63,198 nucleotides of DNA from an uncultured Chlorobiaceae bacterium (GCA_903994455.1 CAJEXI010000019.1:1-63198), one strand, 5' to 3'; counted from the stretch's first letter, positions 1 to 9,531 are shown. Numbers and translations are program-made. The notes: generated from the letters alone by a model not told the origin.

Positions 1-143
1 AAAAGCTCACAATTTATTGAGAGTCAATAGGTTATACGATTTTACGCCAGGGAACTCCGGTCTAAAATTCGGGGTACACTATACTCAAGGAGGCGGCAGC
101 GTGCGATTCCGGTAGAGGAGGGGTTTCTGCGGCACGTTCAGTT

Positions 144-680
144 TCATCCGGTAATCAGGTAAAACTCTTCAGAAAAATCGGGACTACGGGGGCATATCCC
201 CAGCTCTTGCTCACAGTAGACAATAAAGCGACGGGCGATTTGGTAGAGGTTGTGCGTCAGGGTGTGCAGGGTGTTGAAGTGGTCGGCAACTTCATCATAG
301 CTGATTTCGTAGTCGTGAGCGGCCAAATTTCTTGCAGTTCGGGCCACTTGCCACTCTTCAACGGAACGAATAACCTGGTTTTTTTCGAAGATGGCCAGCA
401 CTTTGATGAAGCTGTCTGCCTGTTCGCCCGAGAGTAACAGGCAGTGGCGCATGGCTGAGCCCAGCGTGTCCTGAAGCTTGGCAAATCGCTCATTGATTGC
501 GGACAAGGCTTCGAAAAGGTCGTTGTTTTTTTTTCGTACATCTAACACCGATTCAGTGAGAGGCCATTCAATTCCTTTTTGAGACGCATTAAGGAAATAA
601 ACGCAACGCTGGATTGCTTCAAGCAGGTTGGCCAGATGCTGCTTTTCTGAAAATAATAGTTCAGATGTTGTTGTCGTCAT
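144..680 (-). CDS. HEPN-domain protein, HepT-like toxin candidate
   Basis: This 178-residue helical protein carries the motif RNLAAHDY near residues 115-122. That fits the R-x4-6-H-x-Y signature of HEPN ribonucleases such as HepT. The gene overlaps the preceding nucleotidyltransferase gene by four bases (ATGA type), so the two are translationally coupled. In known HepT/MntA (type VII) toxin-antitoxin pairs, the nucleotidyltransferase neutralises the HEPN RNase by adding AMP to the tyrosine in that motif, and the tyrosine is present here. The protein is longer than typical HepT (about 130-140 residues). The domain call rests on the motif and the gene pair. The toxin role is inferred from the family; a substrate-binding partner of the nucleotidyltransferase is the alternative. 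Confidence 0.75.
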   Translation of the reverse strand: MTTTTSELLFSEKQHLANLLEAIQRCVYFLNASQKGIEWPLTESVLDVRKKNNDLFEALSAINERFAKLQDTLGSAMRHCLLLSGEQADSFIKVLAIFEKNQVIRSVEEWQVARTARNLAAHDYEISYDEVADHFNTLHTLTHNLYQIARRFIVYCEQELGICPRSPDFSEEFYLITG

Positions 681-979
681 GTCGTGATTTCCAGTAGTTT
701 TGCCTGAGTGCGAGCGATGGAGAGAAAGGGATTTTCGGGGGTGCCAGGGTTTTTGACCATCACATCAACAGGGAGGCTGAGCGTTTGTTCCAGACGGGTT
801 TTGATGCGTGCACGGAGTAGCAAATTGACGCTCTCTTGTGGCTCAATCAGCAGGTCAATATCGCCACCATGCCGCGTGTCGTCGAGCCGTGAGCCATAGA
901 GCCAGACGAGCGCACCTTCCCCCGCAAAGGCGCGGCAGGTGGTGACGATGGTGTTGATTTGCTCTGTTGTCAAGCGCAT
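677..979 (-). CDS. MntA-like minimal nucleotidyltransferase (antitoxin candidate)
   Basis: This is a 100-residue protein of the minimal nucleotidyltransferase fold. The active-site signature GSRLDDTRHGGDIDLLIE (residues 30-47) gives the GS-x9-DxD pattern of Pol-beta-like transferases, with two metal-binding aspartates. The length is normal for MntA-type proteins. The gene lies directly upstream of the HEPN gene and overlaps it by four bases, so the pair is one transcription unit. In characterised systems this enzyme adds AMP to the HEPN partner. A degraded copy of the same gene family lies about 1.2 kb to the right (2161-2220). Confidence 0.8.
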   Translation of the reverse strand: MRLTTEQINTIVTTCRAFAGEGALVWLYGSRLDDTRHGGDIDLLIEPQESVNLLLRARIKTRLEQTLSLPVDVMVKNPGTPENPFLSIARTQAKLLEITT

Positions 980-1100
980 GGTCTATCGGGTCTGTTGTGG
1001 TGCTACCTCAAGATAAAAGATTTTTTCAGGTAATATCAAGCCACTTGCAGAGGAGGTACACGTAGTCAACAACATTCACCTCAACTCGTTGAGTCAAAGG

Positions 1101-1901
1101 TTAACCTGTCAGTTGCTTGTGACTGTGCAGCCGTGTATGACGTTCATCAAGCGGCAGCGGGTTCAGAATGTTAAGTGCCATTAATGCGTTGAGAATGGAA
1201 CGAAGAGAAGTGTCGGTTCTGATAACCCTCTTCTGAGAAGGAGGGTATTGGTGGCCAGCCTTGCTCTCATTGTTGAGATAGATCATGTCCATTGATGCTG
1301 ACAAGGCTCCAACCACATCGTCAGCAAAGTTATCCCCAACGTACACAACGGCTGATTTTGGGAGACCGAGTCTTTTGGTCGCGATATCGAACGCAATCGG
1401 GTTTGGCTTCTCTACCTTGATTTCTGAGGATAAGCTGATGCTGTCGAAGAATGGTTTCAATCCTGAAACGGTCAAGTCATAATCAGTTAATATTGCCTCA
1501 GTGTTTGAGAGCAAGCCGACAGCAATGTTGTTTTTCCGCAGAATGGTGAGAAGCTGCAAGGTGTATGGTTTCAGAACGAGGGATACTATTGAATATTTCC
1601 TGAACTTCCAGGCAAAAGATTCGGGCGTTTCAACGCTTTCCGTAACTTGAAAACAGGCAAGGAGTTTGTGAAAGAGTGTGTCCATCAAAAATCCATGCTT
1701 TGTGCCCATCGCGCACTCTTCTGCCATGAGTGCATCGTAAGTCATTTTGAGCCTTTTAGCGCTTCCGGCACGTTTTCCTGTCTCAGTGTGTGCTGCAAGT
1801 TTTGCCCAAAAATCAGGGGAGAGTTCATCGACCACAACGTTGGCGAGTGTTCCATAAAGGTCAAAAAGCACGCCAGACCTCTGTTGTACGTTATTTTCCA
1901 T
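1101..1901 (-). CDS. HAD-superfamily hydrolase
   Basis: This is a haloacid dehalogenase-like hydrolase. Motif I is FDLYGTLA (nucleophile Asp near the N-terminus), motif II is LLSNTEA, the motif III lysine is in VEKPNPIAFD, and motif IV is VYVGDNFADDV. An alpha-helical cap lies between motifs I and II, as in the subfamily I phosphatases. The frame is open upstream to 1970, but the ATG at 1901 is preferred because a GGAGGA ribosome site lies about 10 bases before it and motif I then falls at the usual distance from the N-terminus. The substrate cannot be told from sequence. The gene is not obviously coupled to its neighbours. Confidence 0.8.
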   Translation of the reverse strand: MENNVQQRSGVLFDLYGTLANVVVDELSPDFWAKLAAHTETGKRAGSAKRLKMTYDALMAEECAMGTKHGFLMDTLFHKLLACFQVTESVETPESFAWKFRKYSIVSLVLKPYTLQLLTILRKNNIAVGLLSNTEAILTDYDLTVSGLKPFFDSISLSSEIKVEKPNPIAFDIATKRLGLPKSAVVYVGDNFADDVVGALSASMDMIYLNNESKAGHQYPPSQKRVIRTDTSLRSILNALMALNILNPLPLDERHTRLHSHKQLTG

Positions 1902-2477
1902 AAACGAGGAGTCCTCCGACCAGCATGAGAAAGCATACGAACGTAGGTGCAATGGTGAAATTACCTTCAAGCCTGTTTTGGTGCTCAGGTATTATTTCGC
2001 CGGAGATATGCTGCTTTTTTTCTGATATCATAATCAGTTATACGGCTGTCTGTTACTCCCCAAGCTCTTCTTTATCCATTTTTTTGCTTGGTTCACCACT
2101 TTCAGCAAGGTAATCAAAATAATGCAGTAAGGCACATTTAACAGCCAACGTTATATGGCATCACCCTTTTGAGTGATGCGTGTCGTCAAGCCGTGAGACA
2201 TAGAACCAGATGAGGGCACTCGCTCTTGTTTTTCTCCAGTCTCAAAGCCCCTGAGCGGATTATTCATACCATGAAGCTGGGCAAATACGATATTCGCGAA
2301 ATGAACCCGTTTCTGATTCCTGTGACAACTCTGACGGAGCCGACCTCTCAGATGCCGATCTGAAGGGAGTACTGTTTATATTGGCTTGTTCAGGAGATAA
2401 CGGAATATCTGTTGTAGATGGTCTGCCAGGTGGTGACCTTACGAGGTTCTTTCAAAAAAAAACAAAGAGGCAAGTAC
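1902..2477. other. Gene-poor stretch with a decayed nucleotidyltransferase fragment
   Basis: No intact gene is supported between the HAD hydrolase start and the AIPR gene. The only recognisable content is the MntA-like remnant at 2161-2220. A short stretch at about 2320-2370 reads as two or three pentapeptide-like units in one frame, but it is too short to call. Confidence 0.5.
2161..2220 (-). pseudogene. Remnant of an MntA-like nucleotidyltransferase
   Basis: On the minus strand this reads SALIWFYVSRLDDTHHSKG then a stop. It aligns with GALVWLYGSRLDDTRHGGD of the intact gene at 677-979. The catalytic GS is changed to VS and the frame stops just before the metal-binding DxD. DNA identity over the matching core is high, so this is a truncated, inactivated paralogue or a scar from a second copy of the module. 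Confidence 0.65.
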
Positions 2478-4163
2478 ATGAACCGGGATCTTTTTCTTGA
2501 CGGCTTTGTTGGTCGCATAGCCAGCAGGTTTGCTCTGTCAACGGATTTTGCCTTCGAAATCCTTGCCGTTGCTGCGGTGCTTGATATGACCTTTGATGAG
2601 GTTATGGACAATGTTTCAACCCTTGAACATTGCAGTGGCTCGCATGACGGAGGGATGGACGGTATTTATATAGACGAGGATGAGGCGGTCATGCATCTGT
2701 TTCAGGTGAAGTCCGGGGCTCATCTGGGCGATAATATTCTGGCAAAGTTTGTCAACGATTACCGGAATCTCTTTGTGTTTGGCAATATCACCCAGCTTCC
2801 GTTAAACAGCAAAGTGACCAGAGCTTTTGAGATGTATCACTCACTGGCTCTTTCGGGACGGGCTATTGAGACGCGGTTGCACTTTGTTTTTGGCGGCGAA
2901 ATAACGCCACTGAATAGGGAGATTGCCTTGCGACATCTGGAGGCCAATGAGAGGTTGACGATTTATGATCGTAACGACCTCTACGATCAGATAGAAAACC
3001 TGGTTGCAGAACACAGAAAGCGCAAGCCTGTCACCTTCAGTTTTATGGCGCAGCGCTCAAATATCTCCCTGAAAAGTGACCCTCAGGCGCTGATTTCTTT
3101 TCAGATACAGAATGTCAAGGCCATCAATTTTCGATTGTCAGCGCTTGATCTTTGTCGTTTGTTGGACAGGGAGAAAGAGATCAACAGTCGTATTGATTCT
3201 GTCTTCAGTGATAATATTCGTGGGTATTTAGGCTCAAATCGAACGAATACGAAAATTCGGGAAACTATCAAGAGCGACTATGCCGAGTATTTTCCATTTT
3301 TGAACAATGGTATCACCATCATTGCCGAGCAGGTCAAGATTCCTCGTGAAATGCAGGCGGGAGTTTATCCGGTTGAAACCAGAAATCCTGTGATTGTCAA
3401 TGGTTTGCAGACGACTCATGTCATTTATGATGCTTACCTCAGTAACCCCGAGGAGTTGGAGGGCGTTTATGTGCTGGTGCGTTTGTATGAAACTTCGGAT
3501 CCGGAGCTTGTTGACAAAATTACTGATGCAACAAATACTCAGTCGCCGATCAATTTTCGGGACAAGATGAGCAACAAGAATTTCAACAAGTATGTGAAGG
3601 CATTGTTTGAGTCGCGGGGGATAGGTTATCTGACAAAGCGGGGTGAGACTTTTGAGAACAGTTTCAGTCGGGCACTCAATGAGTCAATTCATGCCGATCA
3701 TTTGCTGAAGTTCTGGTATGCCACCTGTTACGAAAAACCGGAGCTTGCCAAGAATTCAAAGGCCAGGGTCCTCGAAGAGATTTTTGAGGCCACCTCTACC
3801 AGGAGTCACCCGTTGCATTCTCTATTTTCAGGAGATGCGGACTCACCACTTTATCAGCAGTTGCTCAATGTCTATCATCTCTATCGTTTCGTTGTGGAGC
3901 AGCGCAATGGAGCCGAAAGTCGTGCAGATTTTGTGATGTACGCTGATGAACTTCTCTGTTACGGCATGTACAAACTTGGTGGTGATGATTTTTCTGCGAA
4001 TTACTCCAAAGTGTACGACGCTCTGCTTCAGGCCTCCGTGGATGAAAAATCCATCTATTCAGCAAAAGGGTTGACCTACTCGCATGACGGCTATTTCAAA
4101 TCAGCCAAAAGCCGCTATGACCTCGACCGTCTGCTTGGCTTTGTTCCTGGTACGTTGATTTGA
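2478..4163 (+). CDS. AIPR-family (abortive infection phage resistance) protein
   Basis: This is a protein of about 561 residues. Its N-terminal part resembles a PD-(D/E)xK nuclease core, with HDGGMDGIYI (around residues 56-65) followed by FQVKSG (around 74-79). The middle part carries the AIPR hallmarks NNGITII (about residue 276) and VNGLQTTH (about 307). AIPR proteins are associated with phage resistance by abortive infection. The frame is open from 2418, but the ATG at 2478 is preferred: a purine-rich ribosome site (AGAGGCAAG) precedes it and the family homology begins there. It stands alone, next to toxin-antitoxin material, which supports a defence role. No methylase or other partner is visible. 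Confidence 0.8.
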   Translation: MNRDLFLDGFVGRIASRFALSTDFAFEILAVAAVLDMTFDEVMDNVSTLEHCSGSHDGGMDGIYIDEDEAVMHLFQVKSGAHLGDNILAKFVNDYRNLFVFGNITQLPLNSKVTRAFEMYHSLALSGRAIETRLHFVFGGEITPLNREIALRHLEANERLTIYDRNDLYDQIENLVAEHRKRKPVTFSFMAQRSNISLKSDPQALISFQIQNVKAINFRLSALDLCRLLDREKEINSRIDSVFSDNIRGYLGSNRTNTKIRETIKSDYAEYFPFLNNGITIIAEQVKIPREMQAGVYPVETRNPVIVNGLQTTHVIYDAYLSNPEELEGVYVLVRLYETSDPELVDKITDATNTQSPINFRDKMSNKNFNKYVKALFESRGIGYLTKRGETFENSFSRALNESIHADHLLKFWYATCYEKPELAKNSKARVLEEIFEATSTRSHPLHSLFSGDADSPLYQQLLNVYHLYRFVVEQRNGAESRADFVMYADELLCYGMYKLGGDDFSANYSKVYDALLQASVDEKSIYSAKGLTYSHDGYFKSAKSRYDLDRLLGFVPGTLI

Positions 4164-4446
4164 CATCCATGCTTCACTGGAAATGCTGAAATGGATTGAA
4201 AGAGTTATCCTCTCTTGACGCTATTTTAGTTTTTCATGGTCGAATTTTCCACCGACTGCGCTGAAGTTTGTTGCCCTGCGGTGGTATTTCCTGTTGCAGC
4301 AACAAAGAATCTGAATAGAGAGGGCTCCATTTTAATTGTTTCTTAAGCGTTGCTTTAGACTTCTTTAAGGTTCTGTCCGATATATTTTACCTGCAAAAAA
4401 GAGATAGAGTGTGAAATTATTGACTTAACCAATCGAGGAAAGTATC

Positions 4447-4740
4447 ATGAAATGTCCTGCTTGTAATGCAGATTTACTTCTTTCTGAACGTCAGGGTGTT
4501 GAAATTGACTATTGCCCATCATGCAGGGGGGTATGGCTTGACCGGGGTGAGCTGGATAAAATTATTGAACGATCTCTTCCCCAGTCGCGTACCAGTGAAT
4601 ATGGTCGAGAATATCGCCAGGAGGAGTCGCATCATGGGCACCACGATGATGATGATCACGATTATTACATTGATCCTAAAACGGGAAGGAGAAAGAGAAA
4701 AGGAGGGGCGTTTGGATTTCTTGGTGAACTGTTTGATTAA
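4447..4740 (+). CDS. Zinc-ribbon protein (zf-TFIIB family)
   Basis: This 97-residue protein starts with a four-cysteine zinc ribbon: CPAC at residues 3-6 and CPSCRGVWLDRGELDKI further on, the signature of the zf-TFIIB domain. The C-terminal half has a His/Asp-rich segment (HHGHHDDDDHDYY) that could bind metal, then a basic stretch and a hydrophobic FGFLGELFD tail. A good ribosome site (GAGGAAAG) precedes the ATG. The gene ends 40 bases before a CDF metal transporter on the same strand, so a link to metal handling is plausible but inferred. Confidence 0.8.
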   Translation: MKCPACNADLLLSERQGVEIDYCPSCRGVWLDRGELDKIIERSLPQSRTSEYGREYRQEESHHGHHDDDDHDYYIDPKTGRRKRKGGAFGFLGELFD

Positions 4741-4780
4741 CGATTCAAGCTTCTCTTTTCATCCATAGTGTGGCACCATA

Positions 4781-5785
4781 ATGACAAAAGCAGAACAAAA
4801 CTATGATTTTCAGAAAATTGTTGCGGTTACCGGTGTTTTGCTTTTTGTCATCAAATTGGCTGCATGGTCTATCACCCATTCTGTCGCAATTCTGACCGAT
4901 GCTCTCGAGAGTATCGTCAATGTCACCAGCGCCTTTATTGGCTTGTACAGCCTCGCGATCTCTGCCAAGCCAAAAGATAGTCATCATCCTTACGGGCATG
5001 GGAAGGTAGAGTTTATTTCCGCTGCCATTGAGGGAACATTGATTGCCGGCGCAGGCTTGCTTATTATCTATGAAGCGATCAAAAATCTTTTTGGTACTCC
5101 AGAGCCAATTGGTCAGCTTGATTATGGGATACTCTTGATAACGGTAACGGCTGTAATCAATTATTTTGTCGGTGCCATTGCCGTAAAAAAAGGGCGGCAG
5201 AACAACTCGCTTGCCCTTGTAGCCAGCGGAAAACATCTTCAGTCAGACACTTACTCTACGATTGGCATTATTCTCGGACTGATGCTTTTGTTTTTTACCA
5301 GGCTGGTCTGGCTTGACAGCGTTGTTGCCCTGTTGTTTGCCCTGCTTATAGTTTTTACCGGCTACAAGATTATTCGGGACTCTCTCAAGGGAATTATGGA
5401 TGAGGCAGACGAAGAGTTACTGAAAAAAATGGTCGATTTATTGGAGGCTCATCGTCCTCCAGAGTGGATTGACCTGCACAATATGCGCATTATCAAGTAC
5501 GGGAGTACGTTGCATCTTGATTGCCATTTGACGGTTCCCTGGTATCTCAATGTTCACGAAGTTCATCGGGAAATCGATAAACTCAGCCGACTGGTCAGCG
5601 AATATTTTGGTGAGACGATTGAGTTATCTGTCCATACAGATGGCTGCCTTGACTTATTGTGTGAAATATGTCAAAAAGAGGACTGCGCTGTTCGTAAGAC
5701 AGAATGCAGGAGAAGAGTAGAGTTGACGGTTGAAAATGTCTCAAATAATTACAAGTACAACACTTCATTAACTTCAAAAAAATAG
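4781..5785 (+). CDS. Cation diffusion facilitator (CDF) family transporter
   Basis: This 334-residue protein has the CDF arrangement of about six membrane helices followed by a cytoplasmic ferredoxin-like domain. Metal-site residues are visible: LTDALESIVN in helix 2, HPYGHGKVE in the following loop, and the HxxxD pattern HLQSD in helix 5. It would export divalent cations (Zn, Fe, Mn or Co; not resolvable) in exchange for protons. The C-terminus is unusual: it carries a cysteine cluster (CLDLLCEICQKEDC and one more Cys), suggesting an extra metal site. It lies between a zinc-ribbon protein and a TPR lipoprotein, nine bases upstream of the latter. Confidence 0.9.
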   Translation: MTKAEQNYDFQKIVAVTGVLLFVIKLAAWSITHSVAILTDALESIVNVTSAFIGLYSLAISAKPKDSHHPYGHGKVEFISAAIEGTLIAGAGLLIIYEAIKNLFGTPEPIGQLDYGILLITVTAVINYFVGAIAVKKGRQNNSLALVASGKHLQSDTYSTIGIILGLMLLFFTRLVWLDSVVALLFALLIVFTGYKIIRDSLKGIMDEADEELLKKMVDLLEAHRPPEWIDLHNMRIIKYGSTLHLDCHLTVPWYLNVHEVHREIDKLSRLVSEYFGETIELSVHTDGCLDLLCEICQKEDCAVRKTECRRRVELTVENVSNNYKYNTSLTSKK

Positions 5786-5794
5786 AGGTCATCG

Positions 5795-6208
5795 GTGAAA
5801 AACGCATTACGCACACACTCTTTTTTGGTTATCGCTCTTCTGTGTATCACTTTTTCAGCTTGTGATAAAGCAGCAGATGACTCAACGAACGGGTTATTGA
5901 GTACGGGGGCAAAAATTGGGGCGGTTCAGGGATCCATTGCTGAATTGACAAAAGCAATAAAACTTGATTCAACTGCAGCGCAGACCTATGCTGGTCGAGC
6001 GGCTGTAAAATATGCCACAGGTGATAACAAGGGGGCTATTACCGACCTTACGAAAGCCATTGAGCTGGCTCCAAAATCAGCGACTGCTTACTCTGCGAGA
6101 GCGGCGGCAAAGTTCTCTGAAGGAGACATTCCCGGTGCAATGGCTGACTTTTTCAGCGCAGCTCAGCTTGTTGTTTTCTCTTCGTTCAGCAAGGAATCAG
6201 GCAACTGA
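5795..6208 (+). CDS. Small TPR-repeat lipoprotein
   Basis: This 137-residue protein starts with GTG, nine bases after the CDF gene and preceded by AGAGGT. A signal peptide ends in a lipobox (TFSAC, Cys near residue 23), so it is probably lipid-anchored in the envelope. Two or three tetratricopeptide-like units follow (ELTKAIKLDSTAAQTYAGRA and the similar DLTKAIELAPKSATAYSARA). The third unit breaks off into a short unrelated tail, and an open frame continues in another phase to 6245, so a C-terminal frameshift is possible. The role is probably scaffolding; no specific function can be given. Confidence 0.75.
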   Translation: MKNALRTHSFLVIALLCITFSACDKAADDSTNGLLSTGAKIGAVQGSIAELTKAIKLDSTAAQTYAGRAAVKYATGDNKGAITDLTKAIELAPKSATAYSARAAAKFSEGDIPGAMADFFSAAQLVVFSSFSKESGN

Positions 6209-6360
6209 CAAGCTTTGTTTTGGAAAAAAACTCAGCCAGCGGTAATTGGCGCTGTTGAGCACATCCATAAAATGAAGGGTTTATTGACCTGCTTCCACAG
6301 GCTGTTGTTCTCTAACAGCCCGGGCCTCAATTTGTGTACCTTTCGTACGTCGTTATAACC

Positions 6361-6702
6361 CTATAGCAGGTCTGATTTTTTGCTTACCGTGTTTATCGGG
6401 CCTATTTTGTTCTCGGCAAACTTTTGAACAGCCTTGGGTGCAAATGCGCCAACAAGAAACATCGCAGTGAGGATGAGGCCATTAGTATTGCCTTCAGCTT
6501 TGGGCGTACCCGATTCGGCACTCAATCCTGCATTTTTTTGCGTACACAAAGGTGTCCCATGGAGGCTGGAGCAAAGAGTCAGCACTCCGAACATTATCGA
6601 CGCACCAAGTGAGATCATGCTCATAAGGCGCATGGAAGAGCGGGATCCGTTATCTTCTTCCAAAAAGCCGGGCTTCTTTTTTTTATCTTCCAGGTCTGCC
6701 AT
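6361..6702 (-). CDS. Small membrane protein, copy B of a tandem pair
   Basis: This 113-residue protein has two predicted membrane segments, one around SMISLGASIMFGVLTLCSSL and one around LILTAMFLVGAFAPKAV. The N-terminus is charged (MADLEDKKKKPGF). It is a paralogue of the gene immediately upstream (6683-7006): both share an R-M-M/L-x-M-x-S-L entry to helix 1 and the VGAFAPK motif at the end of helix 2. A GGAG ribosome site precedes the ATG, and the first 20 bases overlap the upstream gene. I do not recognise a named family. Confidence 0.65.
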   Translation of the reverse strand: MADLEDKKKKPGFLEEDNGSRSSMRLMSMISLGASIMFGVLTLCSSLHGTPLCTQKNAGLSAESGTPKAEGNTNGLILTAMFLVGAFAPKAVQKFAENKIGPINTVSKKSDLL

Positions 6703-7006
6703 ATTTTATCTCCTTTTGTTCGGCTTTGAAAATTGTCTTGGGTGCAAATGCGCCAACAAGGGATACAAGGGTGAAGTATATACCATTCCCGCCATCATTT
6801 ACTCCTTGGAGAGAAAGATAGAGAGTCAGCAGTCCAAACACAATGGCGCTGATGAGGGAGACCATACACATCATGCGCAAGGAGGAGAAAGCGCGGTTAT
6901 CGTCCTGAAAAAACTTGGCTCCCCCCGTTGAGGAGGATCCCAACCCCTGAGCTTCAACAGGCACTTTCTCCTGAGTGGCTGACTGCTTGTCTGGCGCGGC
7001 CATCAT
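6683..7006 (-). CDS. Small membrane protein, copy A of a tandem pair
   Basis: This 107-residue protein has a soluble N-terminus of about 40 residues and two predicted membrane helices (MVSLISAIVFGLLTLYLSL and YFTLVSLVGAFAPKTIF). It is paralogous to the next gene (6361-6702), with which it overlaps, so the two arose by tandem duplication and are probably co-transcribed. The shared VGAFAPK motif suggests a conserved helix end. Function unknown. Confidence 0.65.
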   Translation of the reverse strand: MMAAPDKQSATQEKVPVEAQGLGSSSTGGAKFFQDDNRAFSSLRMMCMVSLISAIVFGLLTLYLSLQGVNDGGNGIYFTLVSLVGAFAPKTIFKAEQKEIKYGRPGR

Positions 7007-7102
7007 TAGTAATTATTTGACTTTTTACCTTCAATACTCATTGTATAAAGTAGTGAATAATCTGATAAAAAAGATATTGCTCATTCAAAAACACCATAAT
7101 GG

Positions 7103-8527
7103 TCAGAGAAGAATTCCGCCCAACAGGAGCGATGCTACGCTGAAATAGATGACAATTCCTGTGACATCCACCAGTGTTGCTACAAATGGCGCTGAAGAGA
7201 CTGCCGGGTCGAGGCCGAGCCGTTTCAGCAGCAGGGGGAGCATTGAACCGGTCAGGGTTCCGAAAAGCACAATACCGACGAGTGAAAGCCCTATGGTAAA
7301 GGCGATGTAGATCCATTGTGTGTTCAAATGACCGAACGCCATTGCCCAGAGGATCACCCGGAATATGCCGATAAAGCCGAGAATGCAGCCAAGCGCCAGC
7401 CCCGAGGCAAGTTCGCGGCGCATTACCTTCCACCAGTCGCCAATGGTTATCTCTCCAAGAGAGAGTGAGCGGATGATCAGCGAGGCCGCCTGCGAACCGG
7501 AGTTTCCCCCGCTCGACATGATGAGCGGGATAAAGGTTGCCAGAACAATAGCTTTTGCCATCTCATCCTGGAAAAATGCCATAGCCGAGGCAGTCAGCAT
7601 CTCGCCGACAAAGAGAATCACCAGCCAGACGGCACGTTTTTTGATAAGCTGGGGTATCGGCAGATCAATGTAGGGCTCTTCAAGTGCTTCGATACCGCCA
7701 AATTTCTGGATGTCTTCGGTCTCCTCCTCTTCGGCCACGTCAAGCATATCATCAACCGTCACAACGCCGATCAGGTAGCCGTTGGAATCGACAACTGGCA
7801 GGGCGACGCTGTCGTAGCGCTTGAAGGCATCGAGTGCATCTGCCTGATCTTGTGCGGCGGTCAGGGTAATCATCTTGTCTTCGTCAATAATCTCGCTCAC
7901 CTTTTTGTCAGGCGCAGAGAGCAAAAGCGTTCTTGCCAGCAGTTCTCCCCTGAGCTTGCCGATATCATCCACGACGTAGATGACGTTCAGGGTTTCGCTT
8001 TCATGGCCGTGCGTGCGGATGTAGTCGAGCACTTGGTTGATATCCCAATCTTTTTTCACGCTGAGGTAGTCGGGTGACATGAGGCGTCCAACACTTCCCT
8101 CACGGTATGCCAGCAGCGTTTTTGCAATTTTGAACTCTTTGAAGGAGAGAAGTTTCAGCAGTTCCTGTACAACAGCGCCCGGCAGCTCTTCAAGCAGGGC
8201 GGTACGGTCGTCGGCCGACATGCTGTTGAGAATATGGGTAACATGCTTTTTGGTCAGCGCGGTCAGGAGGTTCTGCTGAGAGTCTAAATCGATGTATTCA
8301 AAGGTTTCTGTCGCAAGATTTTTTGGCAGCAGTCGAAAAAGGATGGCCTGCTCGTGTTCAGGAAGATCGGAGATCAGTTCGGCCAGGTCAACCGGCAGCC
8401 AGTCGTTGAACAGCCTCTGCAGTGCGCTGAAGTTGCGCTGTTCGATCAGTTCCCTGATTTCAGGTAATATTGGGTTTCCGATCATGAATGGAGAGGTTGA
8501 GTGAGTGTTATGGCGACTTCCTGACAA
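7103..8527 (-). CDS. mgtE: Magnesium transporter MgtE
   Basis: This 474-residue protein has the full MgtE layout: an N-terminal superhelical MgtE_N domain ([36 protein letters not shown]), a tandem CBS pair (about residues 135-255, including [20 protein letters not shown]), and a C-terminal block of five membrane helices with the family motif [20 protein letters not shown] in the pore region. It would form a Mg-gated dimeric channel in the inner membrane, where the cytoplasmic domains sense Mg. The ATG at 8527 or the one at 8485 could be the start. It is divergent from parA, with about 200 bases between them. Confidence 0.93.
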   Translation of the reverse strand: MSGSRHNTHSTSPFMIGNPILPEIRELIEQRNFSALQRLFNDWLPVDLAELISDLPEHEQAILFRLLPKNLATETFEYIDLDSQQNLLTALTKKHVTHILNSMSADDRTALLEELPGAVVQELLKLLSFKEFKIAKTLLAYREGSVGRLMSPDYLSVKKDWDINQVLDYIRTHGHESETLNVIYVVDDIGKLRGELLARTLLLSAPDKKVSEIIDEDKMITLTAAQDQADALDAFKRYDSVALPVVDSNGYLIGVVTVDDMLDVAEEEETEDIQKFGGIEALEEPYIDLPIPQLIKKRAVWLVILFVGEMLTASAMAFFQDEMAKAIVLATFIPLIMSSGGNSGSQAASLIIRSLSLGEITIGDWWKVMRRELASGLALGCILGFIGIFRVILWAMAFGHLNTQWIYIAFTIGLSLVGIVLFGTLTGSMLPLLLKRLGLDPAVSSAPFVATLVDVTGIVIYFSVASLLLGGILL

Positions 8528-8645
8528 AAATACTCAGCCTCAAAAAGAGTTATTTTCTCGAACTTTCCAATACGCGAATCTTTTTTTTTCATTCATGTAA
8601 CCTTTCTTTTAAACTTCCCGCTTTTCCATGAAGCAAGATTAAAAT

Positions 8646-8673
8646 TTGTAATGGTTGCTGTAAGTAGTATAAT
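8646..8673 (+). promoter_or_regulatory. Putative sigma-70-type promoter for parAB
   Basis: A perfect TATAAT at 8668-8673 is preceded, 16 bases upstream, by TTGTAA (four of six matches to the -35 consensus). It points toward parA, about 50 bases from its ATG. This is pattern evidence only. Confidence 0.4.
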
Positions 8674-8724
8674 GTACTTGGATATGATAAAACTTCAACT
8701 GCTGAAAATTTCCCTGGTTGGTAC

Positions 8725-9522
8725 ATGGGCAGAGTTATTGCGATTGCAAACCAGAAGGGTGGGGTAGGAAAAACAACCACTTCTGTCAATATAGCAGCCT
8801 CTATTGCTATTTCTGAGTTCAGGACGTTGCTTATAGATATTGACCCTCAAGCCAACGCTACCTCTGGCTTCGGTCTTGAAATCGGCGACGAGATTGATAA
8901 TACTTTTTACCAGGTGATGGTAAAAGGCGGAAACATACAGGATGCCATCAAATCCTCCAGTCTGGAGTATCTTGATGTTCTTCCCTCCAATGTTAATCTT
9001 GTCGGCATGGAGGTCGAACTGGTCAACATGCGGGAACGCGAGTATGTGATGCAGAAAGCGCTCAAGGGGATCCGCGATCTTTACGATTACATTATTATCG
9101 ATTGTCCGCCTTCGCTTGGGCTGATAACCCTTAATTCACTCACTGCGGCAGATTCAGTGCTTATTCCGGTTCAGGCTGAATATTATGCGCTTGAGGGTTT
9201 GGGAAAACTGCTGAACACGATAAGTATCGTCCGCAAGCACCTTAATCCGAAACTGGAAATCGAAGGGGTTTTGGTCACGATGTTCGATGCGCGGCTTCGT
9301 CTTGCATCGCAGGTTGCCGAAGAGGTGAAGAAGTTTTTCAAGGACAAGGTGTACAAGACCTATATCCGAAGGAATGTAAAGCTTTCTGAAGCACCGAGCC
9401 ATGGTAAACCTGCTCTGCTCTATGATGCCCAGTGTATAGGTTCGAAAGATTACCTTGATCTGGCTCAGGAGATTTTTGAGAGGGACGGCAATATTAAAAA
9501 ATTTAAAGTTCGTCGGCCGTAG
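8725..9522 (+). CDS. parA: Chromosome partitioning ATPase ParA (Soj)
   Basis: This 265-residue protein is a deviant Walker ATPase: [16 protein letters not shown] at residues 9-24, with the signature lysine, and Walker A' [13 protein letters not shown] and [12 protein letters not shown] further on. The length is standard for chromosomal ParA/Soj. It binds DNA non-specifically in its ATP form and, with ParB, segregates the origin region. The parB start follows within about 25 bases, so the two are an operon. I could not find a canonical parS site in the window. Confidence 0.95.
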   Translation: MGRVIAIANQKGGVGKTTTSVNIAASIAISEFRTLLIDIDPQANATSGFGLEIGDEIDNTFYQVMVKGGNIQDAIKSSSLEYLDVLPSNVNLVGMEVELVNMREREYVMQKALKGIRDLYDYIIIDCPPSLGLITLNSLTAADSVLIPVQAEYYALEGLGKLLNTISIVRKHLNPKLEIEGVLVTMFDARLRLASQVAEEVKKFFKDKVYKTYIRRNVKLSEAPSHGKPALLYDAQCIGSKDYLDLAQEIFERDGNIKKFKVRRP

Positions 9523-9531
9523 CTGACGGGT

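Noticed and set aside
2320..2370. Possible pentapeptide-repeat remnant (ADLSDADLKG)
   Set aside because: Only two or three units in one frame with no surrounding gene; too short to separate from chance.
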